Below are positions 10,188-21,437 of a stretch of DNA of 64,000 nucleotides, in pieces. The DNA lies in the NCBI GenBank assembly GCA_963932465.1, contig OZ010791.1, forward strand, positions 622,301,800 through 622,365,799, in the 5' to 3' direction. Made by a program: the position numbers and the translations under genes. The stretch comes from Maratus speciosus. Taxonomy: Eukaryota > Arthropoda > Arachnida > Araneae > Salticidae. Within the stretch, counting starts at the first letter, position 1. Each line of letters opens with the position of its first letter. A model generated the notes under the pieces. The model was not told the origin of the DNA and made no database searches. It saw nothing but the letters and a program-made list of their open reading frames with translations.

Positions 10188-12009
10188 ATTTTAATTGATA
10201 ATAAGTAAAAATAACGCATTTTTATGCAACATCTATTTTACCACACATATATTTGTTTGCTGTATAAAGAGAATTTTGCAAATTTCTTTATGAATTGATA
10301 AAAACATCAAATAAAATATACTTATGTTGATTTTAACTGAAAATTTCAATTAAAAAACAAAAAATATATTTAAATTTGATTAATAAAAGGGACAACAGTG
10401 CCTATAGGACATAAAGATTAACTATTTAATCAGTTTTATAATTATTCATGGATTGCGGCTTGTTTAGAACACTTGAATCTTCATCAAAGAGTTATATTTC
10501 TCGAAAGCATTTTCTGATTTTTGTTTGATTTTCATCAAAAAGTTATGAAATCATCTTTTGATTTACATTAGCTTGTGCCTTATTTAAATACCTTGCTTCT
10601 TTGCAAGTTATTTTAGGATGTGATTTCAGAAGCAAATAATATCATTTGATACCTGGTCTTTCATCTTGAAATGAAGTTTCTATCTTGCCGGCTACAATTT
10701 TCTGGGCAGAATCTTAAAAGTTATTTCATTTTTATAGGAAATCGTATTCTGACAATATCTAAAATCCACTTTTCTAATTGATTTTTAACTTCAATTCCTA
10801 GTACCTAGATCTACTACTTGAGATTCAACATTATTAGAGAAAAGTGGTGTCCGTCCTGCAAACTTGTGATGTAAGGCAATAACGGGTTTACTCCAAAACT
10901 TTGCTAGCTTGTAGTGCTGACATTACATTTTGAATGGCCTTAATTTTACTTCCTATCTTAGAGCAGTGTTCCCTCTAGGCCATTTTTTAATAGCACAGAA
11001 TCTCTTTTAAACTTGGTAAAAGGAATCCTGTTTTTTTTAAATAATGTGAAATACATTGTTACTTGTATTTAGATATCTCTAGTAAAGATTTTCGCAATAT
11101 TTAGTATTTCTAAATCCGTGTGCCTGAAATATTGCAAAAATTATGGAACTTCTTCATTTCTTTAAAAAAAATACAAGCAATTAAATCATGCTATAATTTT
11201 ATTGAACTTTTTAATTTATAAGTTGTAAAATCTTTCAAAATTTATGTTTTAGTTTATTTATCATATCTAAACATTACATATCGCCTCCCCTTTTGTTTTA
11301 TCAATACTAAATACAATAATATATATTCTTTAGCAATGTCATTCTTTAGTGACTAGCACAATGTCCTTCTTTCTAAAGTGAATTATCTATTGGATAGAGA
11401 ATAACAAAATCTCTTTTATAAGAACTGCCATTAGCCTTGCTTTTATTATTATTGAAGCCATTACTATATAAAACAAAATTAAATTGATTTTGCCAGATGT
11501 TCTTAAATTTATTAAATGGCTAAAATTCACTCTATAATGAATCATGTGGCCAAAAGTAGAACAAAATGTTGTACCCTTTTTGGCCACCCCCATGGCCATA
11601 ACTGGTACATATAGCAAATTTAATGCACCAGTTTTGGCCACCCCCCATTAAACTGTTAAAATAATTAAATTAAATGTAAAATTGCAGTAGAGAGAAAGCT
11701 TACCTCATAAAACTTAATAGCAATTTGTTTCAGAACAAATAGAACCCAATAAGTGCCTAATGTTTGAAAGATTCTGAAAACTTGTCAGCTAAGCAAAAAT
11801 CTTAATACATGTAAGCACACACTACAGTTTCACACATTTATTTTTTTTGCAAGTCCTATTTTATCAAAAAATAAACAAATGATATTGTAAATGATAAAAG
11901 AGAGTTTGCTTAAAATGTAAGAATGCCTATTATATGTTAGCATTAATTCACAGGCTAAATATTGGACAAATTGATCCAATGTGGCCAAAACTGGTGCATC
12001 TACCCTACT
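10188..12009. other. Non-coding right arm of the inner inverted-repeat element
   Basis: About 1.8 kb without a credible gene; short frames on either strand show no recognisable motif. It holds repeated ACCAGTTTTGGCCA-type motifs near 11560-11640 and 11983-12000 that match the left arm at 3750-3962. That is the main evidence that it belongs to the element starting at 3742. Confidence 0.5.
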
Positions 12010-12381
12010 CGTAGTTCGGAAAGGACCACTTGCACGCATGGAATATGGTAGTTTAAAAAAAGCTTTAAAAATGGATTTTGCACACAAGGAATGTGATAGA
12101 AAAAACTTTAAAAATTGATTTTGGTTAAAAGAGGTTCTACTGTAGTTTAATATTTATATTATATTTAACTAATATTCAAATTTCAAGAATTTTATGATTA
12201 AGTTAAATGTACACATTTGATGTAATTAGTTTGTGTTTTGTTTGTATATATTAAATAAATTATTTTTCACTTTGAATTACTCATTTTTTAACCCCCAGTA
12301 CAGTATGCTATTTCTCCCAGCTTATTTTGTGACATCTTCAAAAAATAACATTACCTTACAGAAGCTAGCCGTAATACAAAG

Positions 12382-13920
12382 CAGGGTTGGGTTTTTGACG
12401 TCAAAAAGTGGTTTTTGACATGACAAGCGTCAAAAACTGGTTTAAACTGTCATAAACTGGTTTAAACCGTCGAAAACTGACAAATACATGTAACACGCTA
12501 AAACATTTTAACAATAGGTAAACATTAAATAAGTCAATGATTTATGTGATCTTTTATTGAAATTTAATAATTTAAAAAATATATTATTTGCAATAAAATA
12601 TTTTTTTTGGGATTTTTCAACCAGAAGAAAATTTTGTACAATTAAATAATCCTGATCAATTTTACCCCGCAGCATGCTGCAGCACACCACGTGTTTAGCA
12701 CATTTATTTACACCCAAAAGATTTTTGAGTTTAGAATGTATGAAGCGTTAGAAAATAGTCTGTCTCTTAATTGATGCTGAGCTAGTAGGACTTGATAGCA
12801 AAAGCATTGCTAGATGAGCAAGTTTTGAAGCAGGCTGAAAAAGCTGTTGCATTTAATGATACCTTTCCACCAAGCAATGGAGTCCTCCCTATCGCACTGA
12901 AATAAGAAGACGGGAAAGGGGATTCTTTCTTCAATTCAAGGAAATTCTTTAGCTTCATACACAATCAGTATGGGTAAGCATCCATAAATTCACTCTGTAG
13001 CTCAAGCGCGAGCTGAATCAACTGATACAGCCCTTTATGGTTGGGATGCAAAGTATAAGCCAAAGAATGGTATGGTTTCATGATTTGATCCCTTCTATTA
13101 TGCACTTTTTCAATATGGGTTTAAAGGAATTTTCTTTTAGATGACCGAGCCAATTTTGTTCAGTTTTAAAATCAAAAACATTTTTATATATTGAAAGAAA
13201 GCATGTTTTAAAAAGATTTTGACTTTAAGCTTTTTTTTTAATTACTTCTCTTATTTTGTAAATGTTTAAAATTAATAATCCAATTTCAATTTTGAATGGA
13301 ATGGTTATAGCCTAGACTAGAATAACATTGATGCACATTACCTTGTTATATATACAAAAAAAATCTGCACTAATCAAAATGATTTTAAGTAAGAGAAAAA
13401 ATGTGTAGCTCAGGTGAGCTTAATGTCTACTTTTTAGAAAAACACAATTTTACAAAAATAAATAAATAAATAAATAAATAAATAAAAATTTTACCCTGTT
13501 AAAAAATTGTACTTAACAATAACACTTTATTATGTACTAATTACTGATATACAGTAAGAGTGAATTTAAAATATTACATGTAATGTTGCCATGTGTGACA
13601 TTTAATTTGAATTTTTACAGATCAATTTAGTATTTGAGGTTTTTGACAGATGGTTTTTGACATGACGGTTTAAACCTGACATAAACTGACACATGTTAAA
13701 AACCTGCCAACCCTGTAATTATTACTAATACTATATACTAATTATACAATTACAGTAATAGTGAATTTTAAATATTACATCTAATGTGTGACATTTAATG
13801 TGAAATTTTACAGACCACTGTAAGTATTTGAGGTTTTTGACAAGGGGTTTTTGACATGACGGTTTAAACTGCAGTTTAAACCGTCAAAAACTGACACGTG
13901 TCAAAAACCTGCCAACCCTG
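12382..13920. mobile_element. Non-autonomous hAT element with 8-bp target duplication
   Basis: It starts CAGGGTTGG and ends CCAACCCTG, flanked by a perfect ATACAAAG duplication (12374-12381 and 13921-13928). An 8-bp duplication and CAGGG ends are diagnostic of hAT. Inside are many direct and inverted GTTTTTGAC / GTCAAAAAC motifs next to the ends (probable transposase sites), a 22-bp perfect palindrome at 13861-13882, and an (AAAT)n tract at about 13454-13487. No transposase frame, so it depends on another copy for movement. The same family recurs at 24188-27594. Confidence 0.9.
13519..13920. repeat. Tandem duplication of the hAT element's 3' end
   Basis: 13519-13716 and 13717-13920 are diverged copies of the same ~200-bp terminal segment. 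Each ends in the TIR CCAACCCTG. Shared blocks include GTGACATTTAAT and GTATTTGAGGTTTTTGAC. The element thus has two right ends in a row. Confidence 0.75.
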
Positions 13921-13928
13921 ATACAAAG

Positions 13929-14446
13929 CAGTACGATTAAATAGTCAATAGCAATTTTTAAAACTTCTAAGCATCACACATTTTCAATTTTTATACCGTC
14001 GTATTGGGAAAAAAAAGTACTTTTAAATGCAATTTGTTTGAAAATTGCATCTCCATTTGTTTTTGAAATATTAAATTTTTTGTAGTTTTTGGAGTCATTT
14101 GCTTAATATTGGCAACGGAAGTACTCCATTTCTGCAAAGGAAAAATAGTTGTAAAATATTAATTACATATTTTTGTTACCATTTTTTCATAACAGCCGAA
14201 AGAAAATGTAATTAAAATACGTGCTATTTTGAAAAAATATAAATTTATGATTTCTGTTAAAACATGGAGCTATTATAAACTATATTTTATTTTAAGTGTC
14301 TATATTAATGTTACAAAGAAATTAAGGCCTATGAATCATTAAGACAGCTGTTTTTTTTTTTTTTGTCAAGTTCCTTTAACGACGGCATCTTTTTGCTGCA
14401 TTTGTGTATTATTTTGTGATAGTGACGTCCTATGCATACTTTACTG
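13929..14446. other. No gene seen
   Basis: AT-rich spacer. A stretch at about 13965-14100 (TTTTCAATTTTTATACCGTC and following) resembles 20370-20510, so it is probably an unnamed dispersed repeat. Confidence 0.4.
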
Positions 14447-15350
14447 TAGAGATGCAATGGATATTCGACCTGTCTGCCGAATATCAAGTCCATTATTCGG
14501 TCTTGGTTGAAAAATACTGTAATAAATGTTTTTATATTTAATTTACACAGTATAACTTTTTAATTTGACAATTTATATTCATCATGTATAATGAAAATTT
14601 TATTTGAATTTAACTAACACTTTTTTTTCCATTAACTTTCATACCCCGAATGGGTTTTATCTACCCATTTTTATATAAGAGGCTAATTTAGGAATCATGT
14701 TAAAAAATAATTATGCTGTATCAGTAAATACAAAAAGTATCCATAATAAGCTGCTAACATAATCTGTTAAATTTAAAATTAATCTATTCAAAATTGTTTT
14801 AATACAGATGTACAAGCAGCAAATTCAGATTTTTCGTATCATAATGGGAAGTTTAACCTTTATCCCTTGTTACATAAAAAAAATATTTCTTTCAATAATA
14901 TTTTGAATTATACCTATAAAGAACATAAATATATGATTGATTAGATATAGATGTATTTATATGTATAAGATATTTAAGTCGTATATGTTGCAATACTTAA
15001 GTTTTTTTTTTTTTTTTAAGTAAAATACGCTTAAAAGTTAAATATAAGTAATTTTTTTAAGTGTGTTACTATTTCTTATTAAATAATGAAAGAAATGTAA
15101 GTACTAAATTCTTTTAATTAGTATGCATTTATGTTTTACATATTTTTTTCCAAAAATAGCATTGTAATGTTTATATTTACCTCAAAAAACTGTTAAAATG
15201 TTTTAGTAAACGTAGATTGTGATACAGAAATAATAATTCAGCATTCTCAGGTGATAGCCTATTTCTTTTTTTTTTCGTAAATGTTACCTGCTTCTGAAAA
15301 TAATAAGTGGCAACATTCTTCTATGTGTATAATTCGGCGAATAGTTTAAT
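14447..15350 (-). mobile_element. hAT-like element copy (TAGAGATGCAACGAATATTCGG family), reverse orientation
   Basis: It begins TAGAGATGCAATGGATATTC and carries the same non-coding 3' region as the copy at 24650-26265, as reverse complement. For example, 14700-14770 matches 25935-26005, and the AACATTTA/CAGAAGC block near 15280-15300 matches 25420-25440. The far end is poorly defined; ATTCGGCGAATAG near 15330-15345 may be its degenerate terminus. Short remnant, no transposase left. Confidence 0.65.
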
Positions 15351-16302
15351 GATTTGTATAATTTGGAAAAATTGGTCAACTGTATAATCAAGTAGTACAC
15401 ATTTTTCTTAATCTGGCCCAAGCGATAAATCACCAAATGTTGTATCTATTGAAGTATTTCATATTGAATTCAATTTTAAGCATTACAAACATTTATTTCA
15501 TGTTTTTAATTAATTATTTTCGTTACTTAAATTTATCTCTCATTAAAAAGATTTTTGTTTGTTTTTTTCTTTTATTTTGCAAGATGTTTACATTATTTTC
15601 TAACTGATATAGTCCTTTCCATTCTTTAACCAACGATAATATCGCCAAAATATAATCACTGGCAACCCTTTTGCGGAAAATATCAATAAAATACGAAATT
15701 TATTACCAAAAATCATAGTTATCCCTGTATATTTGACGCATAAACCACCACAGGAATATTCTCTATCGAATGATACAATCTGAAAAAAAATTCAACGGGT
15801 AGTTTTTTAAAACATTCGAGCCAAGTTTTTAGAACTTACTGCTTTATAATATATATGAATGATATGATAAGGGAACAATATATTTTTTTTGCTGTATAGT
15901 ATGTATAATATATAAATAATATAATATCGCATATATTATACTTTTGAAAAAATCCATGTGGGTTGGGTTTAAAAAAAAAAAAAAAAGGGGTGGGGGGGGT
16001 TTGCAAACCCTGGTTATGAGGGGCTTGTTACTTTTGAGAGAAAGAAAAGAAAAAAGTATATCTTGGTAGCAGAAAAGAATAATTATATTTCAATGGAATG
16101 AATAATTATATTTTAAGAAAACAATCTTTTTCTTTACATACAGAATGTAAATTTACTAAGTTTGAGTCGAATGGGGAAGGATATAAAAAGACAGAGGACA
16201 CATGCAAGTTCTTATTTTTGGGGGTGTGAAATGATTTTACTAAAATAAAAAAAGTTTCATTTTTACAGAGGTAATGAGTTTCTATTTTAGATAAAAAATA
16301 TA
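15351..16302. other. No gene seen
   Basis: AT-rich DNA with an A/G-rich low-complexity patch around 15970-16005. No frame, RNA or repeat family identified. Confidence 0.4.
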
Positions 16303-16796
16303 CAGTAGAAGATCTTTATAACGCAAACCTAAAAACGCAAGGTTGTGCGTTGTATAGAATTTTGCATTATATGGATCACATCATTAAATTCACCTTGTAA
16401 ACATGGCCAAATAAGTCTGAAATATATCAAAATACATTAGAATATCTTTATACAGCATGCCTTGTTTATCAAGAGTTATCCAGATCATAAATTTTTGCAT
16501 AATATAGGTCAGACATTGTTAAATTTACTTTACAAACAGGATCCAAATATAACTGACACAACTATCCCTTATATTAGACATTTTCAAAAAAGTTTATTGT
16601 GATAATAGCATTTTTTTCAGTAAAAAGGTCTTAAATTAGGAGATAAAGTTGAACTAATGTATCAAATTTAGTCCTGTAGAGAGTAGCAATATTTTACAAT
16701 GTGAAAATGCAGGTGCTTTTTAACTGCAAAATTCATTGTTTACATCTGAGAAGTTGTGCGTTATATGGAGAATTGCGTTATAAAGATCCTCTACTG
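16303..16796 (+). mobile_element. Tigger-like MITE, copy 1
   Basis: 494 bp, starting CAGTAGAAGATCTTTATAAC and ending in the reverse complement of CAGTAGAGGATCTTTATAAC, flanked by TA on both sides. CAGTAGA ends with TA duplication point to the pogo/Tigger branch of Tc1/mariner. No coding frame. Two relatives lie at 35921-36393 (inverted) and 41624-42285. Confidence 0.85.
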
Positions 16797-17389
16797 TATA
16801 TAAATTACTAAAACTATCTATGGATTAAATAAAAAACTATGAATTAAATTATTATTTACATTTTTAAAACTCATATGTTATCTTATTGGCATCAAGGTAT
16901 TTACTGTAGATGTTTAAGAGTGGATCGGATGTGGAATTCTTAAGTGGTTGTGAATGACGTCATTTTACATAAAATAAAAGAGTGTGTTGTAAGGTCTTAA
17001 AATTGAAATATGTTTTGTGCTATTTATATATACAAATATTTTTTTTTTCATCAGGGGCGACACTAAATTCTGAAAAAGCAGAATTCCTGTTTTCTAGTTT
17101 TTTTTTCCCATACAGACGCTATTGTTTTATGTGTTTGTTTCACAATGTGGTCACTGAATCTTTTAGGTTTAGAAGCCTTTGGCTCCTTCCAAATTCTGGG
17201 AATCTGCACAACTTATACTATCAATGCAGAATAACCCAAGGATTGTTGATAATAATTTTTGAAAAAAAATCGTCAGTGCTTTGCTATACTAAAAGGAAAT
17301 TGATGGGAGGGAGGAATCAAAGAGGAAAGTTTATATTTTCTAACACTGTGCTGAGGGCATTCCATCAGACAATCAAAATCAGTCCATTA
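16797..17389. other. No supported gene
   Basis: It contains a 139-codon frame (16982-17401, plus strand) of biased composition with no recognisable motif, which I do not accept as a gene. A CAGGGGCGAC sequence near 17053 looks like a lone hAT end, but no partner end was found. Confidence 0.4.
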
Positions 17390-18010
17390 TGTTTCTCATG
17401 ATTTTAAAATAAATTTTTAATTTTAATCCTCCCCCCCCCCCCCTTTACAGAAATGGTATCTCACAGACGAAACACACATCACCGTTCTGTTTCCTATGAT
17501 TATGAAGAGTGAAACTGTTCTTGTCAAACAACCATATTGGTTCAATAGTTTTCTCACAATTTTCAAACAACTTTTCAATTTCAACCTCCCCCCCTCCCCC
17601 CCCCAAAAAAATTGAGAAGGGGGCATGGGAGAAAATTTATATATATTTTTTCGATCATGTGGGGAAAGAGGAATGAAACCCTTTCTATCAAGCCATTAAA
17701 CGGCTTAATTAATCAATCAGTTTTCTCATAATTTTGAAATAATTTCTAAATTTGGAACATAGGAGGACTTTATACTATTTTTTTCTGACCACAGAGGTAA
17801 ATCCTATCATCACGATACCGATATCCAGATCAAATCAAAAGTTTTCTAAAAATTTTGAAGCAATGTTTAAATCCTTTTACTCTTTCTAAAAAAATTAAGG
17901 GGAAGGCAGAAATTTAAATTATTTCAATTGCAATGGGTGAAACTCTTGTCATCAAGCCATGAGACATTCAGATCAGTTGAGCAGTTTGGAAATAATCTCT
18001 AAAGGTTACT
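17390..18010. repeat. Degenerate tandem array, ~120-170 bp units
   Basis: A block like TTTTCTCATAATTTTGAAAT recurs near 17391, 17549, 17721, 17842 and (worn) 17979. A second block, GTGAAAC..TTGTCATCAAGCC, precedes it near 17508, 17675 and 17937. Poly-C tracts (17429-17443, 17586-17604) fall at equivalent places in the first two units. Five very diverged units; origin unknown. Confidence 0.6.
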
Positions 18011-18584
18011 TAATTTTATGTGTGGATGTATGAATAATCCCATGTGACATCAATGGTAGGCAAATCATTATTTGCATTAACTAGGGTAGCAGGGTCGGAG
18101 GGGAGAGGGCAGTCCTTAATTTTTAAGTCGCTGAAAAGAACTAAAGGAACCAAAAAGTTAAAAATTGATATTACGATGGAAAAGGATCCATTGGGGAACG
18201 CTGAGAGTGTCAACATATTTATAAGATCGCATTTGCTTGATTTTACACAATCCGGATTAATGAAATTAGCCATCCACTAACCAATTTTTAAAATATTTCA
18301 GTAATCATAATTGATTTCAGAGTTTATAAATGTGCAGATAGTAAATTTATTAGTTCATTAATAACTTACCACGTATTACACAGCGACAAGAAGAAATCCA
18401 GCAGAAAATTCTGTTCTTTGTTCTTCGCGGCAAATATGATTAGTTGGATTTGGTTTTGAATCGAATGAATTTCGATTCAGTATCTAGATAAACAGTTGGA
18501 TTACTCGTTTGGCGTTTTATCGCTTTTTTTTTTTTTTATCAGCACACATTTTATTTTATTACTGCGCGTCCTTCATGTTAGATT
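18011..18584. other. No gene seen
   Basis: AT-rich DNA. Short overlapping frames on both strands at 18016-18280 lack any recognisable motif. Confidence 0.4.
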
Positions 18585-18775
18585 TGCGCATGCGTTCCAT
18601 AAGATTGACCAATGAATTTTTTGTACGCAAACTACATTTTGCCTACACTTGACGTCACTATAAATATGTATAGGTTGCTCTTTTGGCATCTTTATCGCTA
18701 TTTAGAGCAGGACTGAACATCATGTGGCGGATTAAAATCTAAGATCGAAGAGCCATTGCATTGTAAGGTAAATAT
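18585..18775 (+). promoter_or_regulatory. Promoter-like cluster with possible non-coding first exon
   Basis: In order on the plus strand: NRF1-like TGCGCATGCG (18585-18594), CCAAT (18609-18613), full CRE TGACGTCA (18650-18657), and TATAAATA (18659-18666) two bases later. About 100 bases on is AAGGTAAAT (near 18766), a fair 5' splice donor. The spacing fits an RNA polymerase II core promoter starting near 18690 and a short first exon. No coding sequence follows within the window. It may be host, or a transposon's promoter; inferred from motifs only. Confidence 0.35.
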
Positions 18776-19278
18776 ATGCTGCTGCTGCGTGTAAAAGGAC
18801 GAAATTTAATGTAAATAAATTCGTAAAAAGTCTTCAAAAGTAAATAAAAGGAAATTACTTTCATTAAAATATTTTATTTAAAACAAAGCACACACAGATT
18901 AGAGTTAATTAAAGATAAAACACATAATGGTTCAATAAAATCGTTATGCGTTTGCTTACATTTAAATAGCGCAATAAATTCACAAAAACGAAATTTTTAG
19001 TGTGTAAAAGTATAAATAAAAAGGAAGGATAAACTATTGTAAAATAAAATGTTCACGATTATGACACAGAAATAGTGATAAAAATACTAGTATTATCAAG
19101 CAGAATAAATTTAAATAGATTTCAGTGATACATTTTCCTTTTACTAGACATAAGTCTTTAAAATATTTCGAATGTCACTATTCTTATTCAGGATCAAAAT
19201 ATTACTCCATAATTAAATTAATTCTATAATGAGAAAATATACTATACATGAGCAATTATACTGTGTTGTCTTGCATGT
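18776..19278. other. No gene seen
   Basis: AT-rich spacer; would be intron if the promoter-like cluster upstream is real. Confidence 0.35.
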
Positions 19279-19348
19279 CGTCCAGATAGCTCAATTGGAA
19301 GAGTATTGATAATTGAAGCCATTGGTTCTCGTGTTGAGTCCCAGTTTG
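19279..19348 (+). repeat. tRNA-like sequence, probable SINE or tRNA relic
   Basis: AGATAGCTCAATTGGAAGAG is a good polymerase III A box (TAGCTCAATTGG), followed about 40 bases later by a B-box-like GTGTTGAGTCC. A second copy with similarity before and within this stretch lies at 41111-41180, which argues for a dispersed tRNA-derived repeat rather than a working tRNA gene. The cloverleaf is imperfect. Confidence 0.55.
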
Positions 19349-20585
19349 TAAGCATTTTCGCTCAGATGGAAAAATTACTACTATGAATTATTTACCAATC
19401 AGTTGATTGTCTTAAAGATAATTAAAGTACTAAACTTTATACTCAACAATACTGTAGCGATATTTTATGTGTACAAAATTTCAGCATAAATTGCCTTGCA
19501 TGCAATGATCCACAGTTTTCTTATGTCTGTTTTTATCGAAAATCTACAAAAAATACAGACTTAGCCTGTTTCCCAGGGTTTATTGGAACACGTTGATATA
19601 GTGAATTCACCAGGCATTTTTAAAATAAAGTCTGTTAAAATAACAGTAAGATAAATAAAATCATTCATAAAAAGATAATTTCAATGTAGAATGCCATAAC
19701 AGCGCATCAAATACTACGTAAAGAAAAACTATCTGCCATGTGATGTAATGTGCAAGAAAGAAATTCCTTACAGTTGCTGCATTGAACAAATAGTGGCATG
19801 TGATGGAAAAATTTCTGCACGGTGTTGATTACGACTTTTTTATAAAAATAGTGTAAAATTTAACAAAACACGGATATACAAACTGGGCTTTTCTAATTTT
19901 TTTTTTTTTTAATTTCCTGAAATTAAAAAATTTGAAAGGAACTTACTGAATCCTAATCTTCTTCAATATGGGCTATTTATCAAATCAATTAAAGATTTGG
20001 AGAATATCGGACACTATAAGCAAAAATGTGAATGATGGAATTATAACAAATTGGTATGTAATTTGCAATTTTGACAATCTTCCTCTCTATCTATTGCTGC
20101 AAGTTCCTATTTTTGGAAATTAATGATATGAAAACCTTAAGTAAAAAACACTTAACCTGATGACTCCAATTCAACTTGAGTTCTGCTAAAAGTAACTAGG
20201 TATGAACCCCATATTAATTATTTGGCATCCAAGATGCAATAACAGAAATCATATTTACAATCTATAGGTATTATAAAGGACAAACATGTCCCTGCATAAT
20301 GCTGACGTCATTTTAATGGTGGCAACAGCAGACAATTAAATTTGACTTTTATTAACTTTTCTTGCAATTTTTTTAACTTCTAAATTTTCAATTTTTACAC
20401 CGTTGAATAGGGAAAAATTTGTACTTTCAAAAGGAATTTGTCTCAAAACTATATTGCATTTCATTTGTAAACTGTGTCGCCATTTACTCAATTTTTATTG
20501 CTCGTAGAATAATTTTCAAGCATTTTTTTTTTTTTTCAAATATATCTCAATCGTGTGCAGACAATTACGAAAGATAAATTTGTTT
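19349..20585. other. No gene seen
   Basis: AT-rich DNA. About 20370-20510 resembles 13965-14100 (shared TTTTCAATTTTTA(T/C)ACCGT and GGGAAAAA blocks), an unnamed dispersed repeat. Nothing else could be supported. Confidence 0.4.
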
Positions 20586-20639
20586 GCTCTTAACAGGGGC
20601 GTAAATCCTGGGGGGGGGTGCAACACCCCCCTTACGAAA

Positions 20640-20995
20640 AAATCAGTCGAAAATTTTCCCGTTCGATCGGAAAAAGTGCGTTTAGTTGGAAAAAATGGTA
20701 TTAACCCAATAAAAACTTATAAATTGGAAAAATGAAAAAATCAGTCGGAAAAATTCCCGTTCGATCGGAAAGAAGTAAGTTTAGTCGAAAAAAAATGACA
20801 TTAACGTATAAAAACTTATGAATTGGAGAAATGTTTTTGTAGTTTTTAATTAGTAAATAAGAAAAACAAGTTAGAGCGAAGAAAACCTATAAAAGTTTAT
20901 TCTTAGTCGGATTTTTTTCCCTTGTAGTTTTTAATTAGAAAATTAGAGAAAACAATTTAGAACGAAGAAAACCTATATAAATTTATACTTAGTCG
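20640..20995. repeat. Tandem duplications in the hAT 5' subterminal region
   Basis: Two ~96-bp units (about 20642 and 20738; shared TTCCCGTTCGATCGGAAA) are followed by two ~84-bp units (about 20841 and 20925; shared GTAGTTTTTAATTAG and ACTTAGTCGG or TTCTTAGTCGG). They probably multiply transposase-binding motifs. Confidence 0.65.
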
Positions 20996-21080
20996 GAAAT
21001 ATTACGGATTTTATTTTTGTGATTAAAACTATTCAGAAAAACTTTGACTTGTCAAATATTGTGAACTCGAAAACCTCGAT

Positions 21081-21437
21081 ATGAAGAATATTTATATACA
21101 TATCCCCGCAAGTTTAGTTGTTACAGAAATGTTTGGAATCCTGGAAAACTTATGTGTGTTTTTTACTTCCAGCACAAAAAGGTACGCACAAATAAGTGAC
21201 AGTTTTAAAAAAGTAGAAAACGCCTTAAATTTGAGAAATTTATCTGGAACAAGGTGGGTCATGCGGGCAGAATCATTAAATGCTGTGTGGATTAGCTATG
21301 AAGTGATAGTAGATACGCTTTGTGTCATAGTAAACTCAACGAAATTTGACAATAAAAGTAAAGTACATTGTACAAAAAAATTCTTTCATTTGAATTTTTG
21401 GTTAATGTCATTTGAATTTTTGGTTACTTTTTTATGA
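21081..21437 (+). pseudogene. hAT transposase fragment, middle part (ZMYM1-like)
   Basis: 118 codons. Residues about 25-72 (FFTSSTKRYAQISDSFKKV, then LRNLSGTRWVMRAESLNAVW) match the conserved block of hAT transposases related to ZMYM1, where STKR and the L-S-x-TRW motif recur. The frame breaks near 21400-21437. A 19-base segment is tandemly repeated with a 22-bp offset there (21386-21404 and 21408-21426), next to a run of six T. Since 22 is not a multiple of three, this is the likely site of disruption. Upstream domains are absent. It cannot be active. Confidence 0.75.

Larger units (their letters stand above)
3742..12009. mobile_element. Second inverted-repeat element, carrying the BEL/Pao insertion
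   Basis: GTAGGGTAGATGTACCAGTT at 3742 is matched by its reverse complement (one difference) ending at 12009. The repeat runs about 27 bp through TTTGGCCA. The motif ACCAGTTTTGGCCA recurs subterminally in both orientations near 3946, 11580 and 11622. Without the BEL/Pao insertion the element is about 2.07 kb and non-coding. No target duplication is clear, so its superfamily is open. It could also be an inner repeat tier of the surrounding Tigger-like element rather than a separate insertion. Confidence 0.55.
3182..12142. mobile_element. Tigger/pogo-like DNA element, outermost shell of a three-level nest
   Basis: The left end reads GAGTAGAACCTCGATTATCC. The right end is the reverse complement of CAGTAGAACCTC. 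Both are flanked by TA (3180-3181 and 12143-12144), as expected of the Tc1/mariner superfamily. TIRs beginning CAGTAGAACCTC or similar are characteristic of pogo/Tigger-like elements. Removing the inner insertion (3742-12009) leaves about 690 bp with no coding frame, so the shell is probably a MITE. The left part also holds a local inverted repeat (CTCGATTATCCGA at 3191, its complement near 3242-3254). Confidence 0.65.

Noticed and set aside
17050..17066. hAT terminus CAGGGGCGAC
   Set aside because: No partner end or 8-bp duplication could be found.
16982..17401. 139-codon plus-strand frame
   Set aside because: Biased F/L/S-rich composition, no motif, overlaps the start of a degenerate tandem array; length is reachable by chance over 64 kb.
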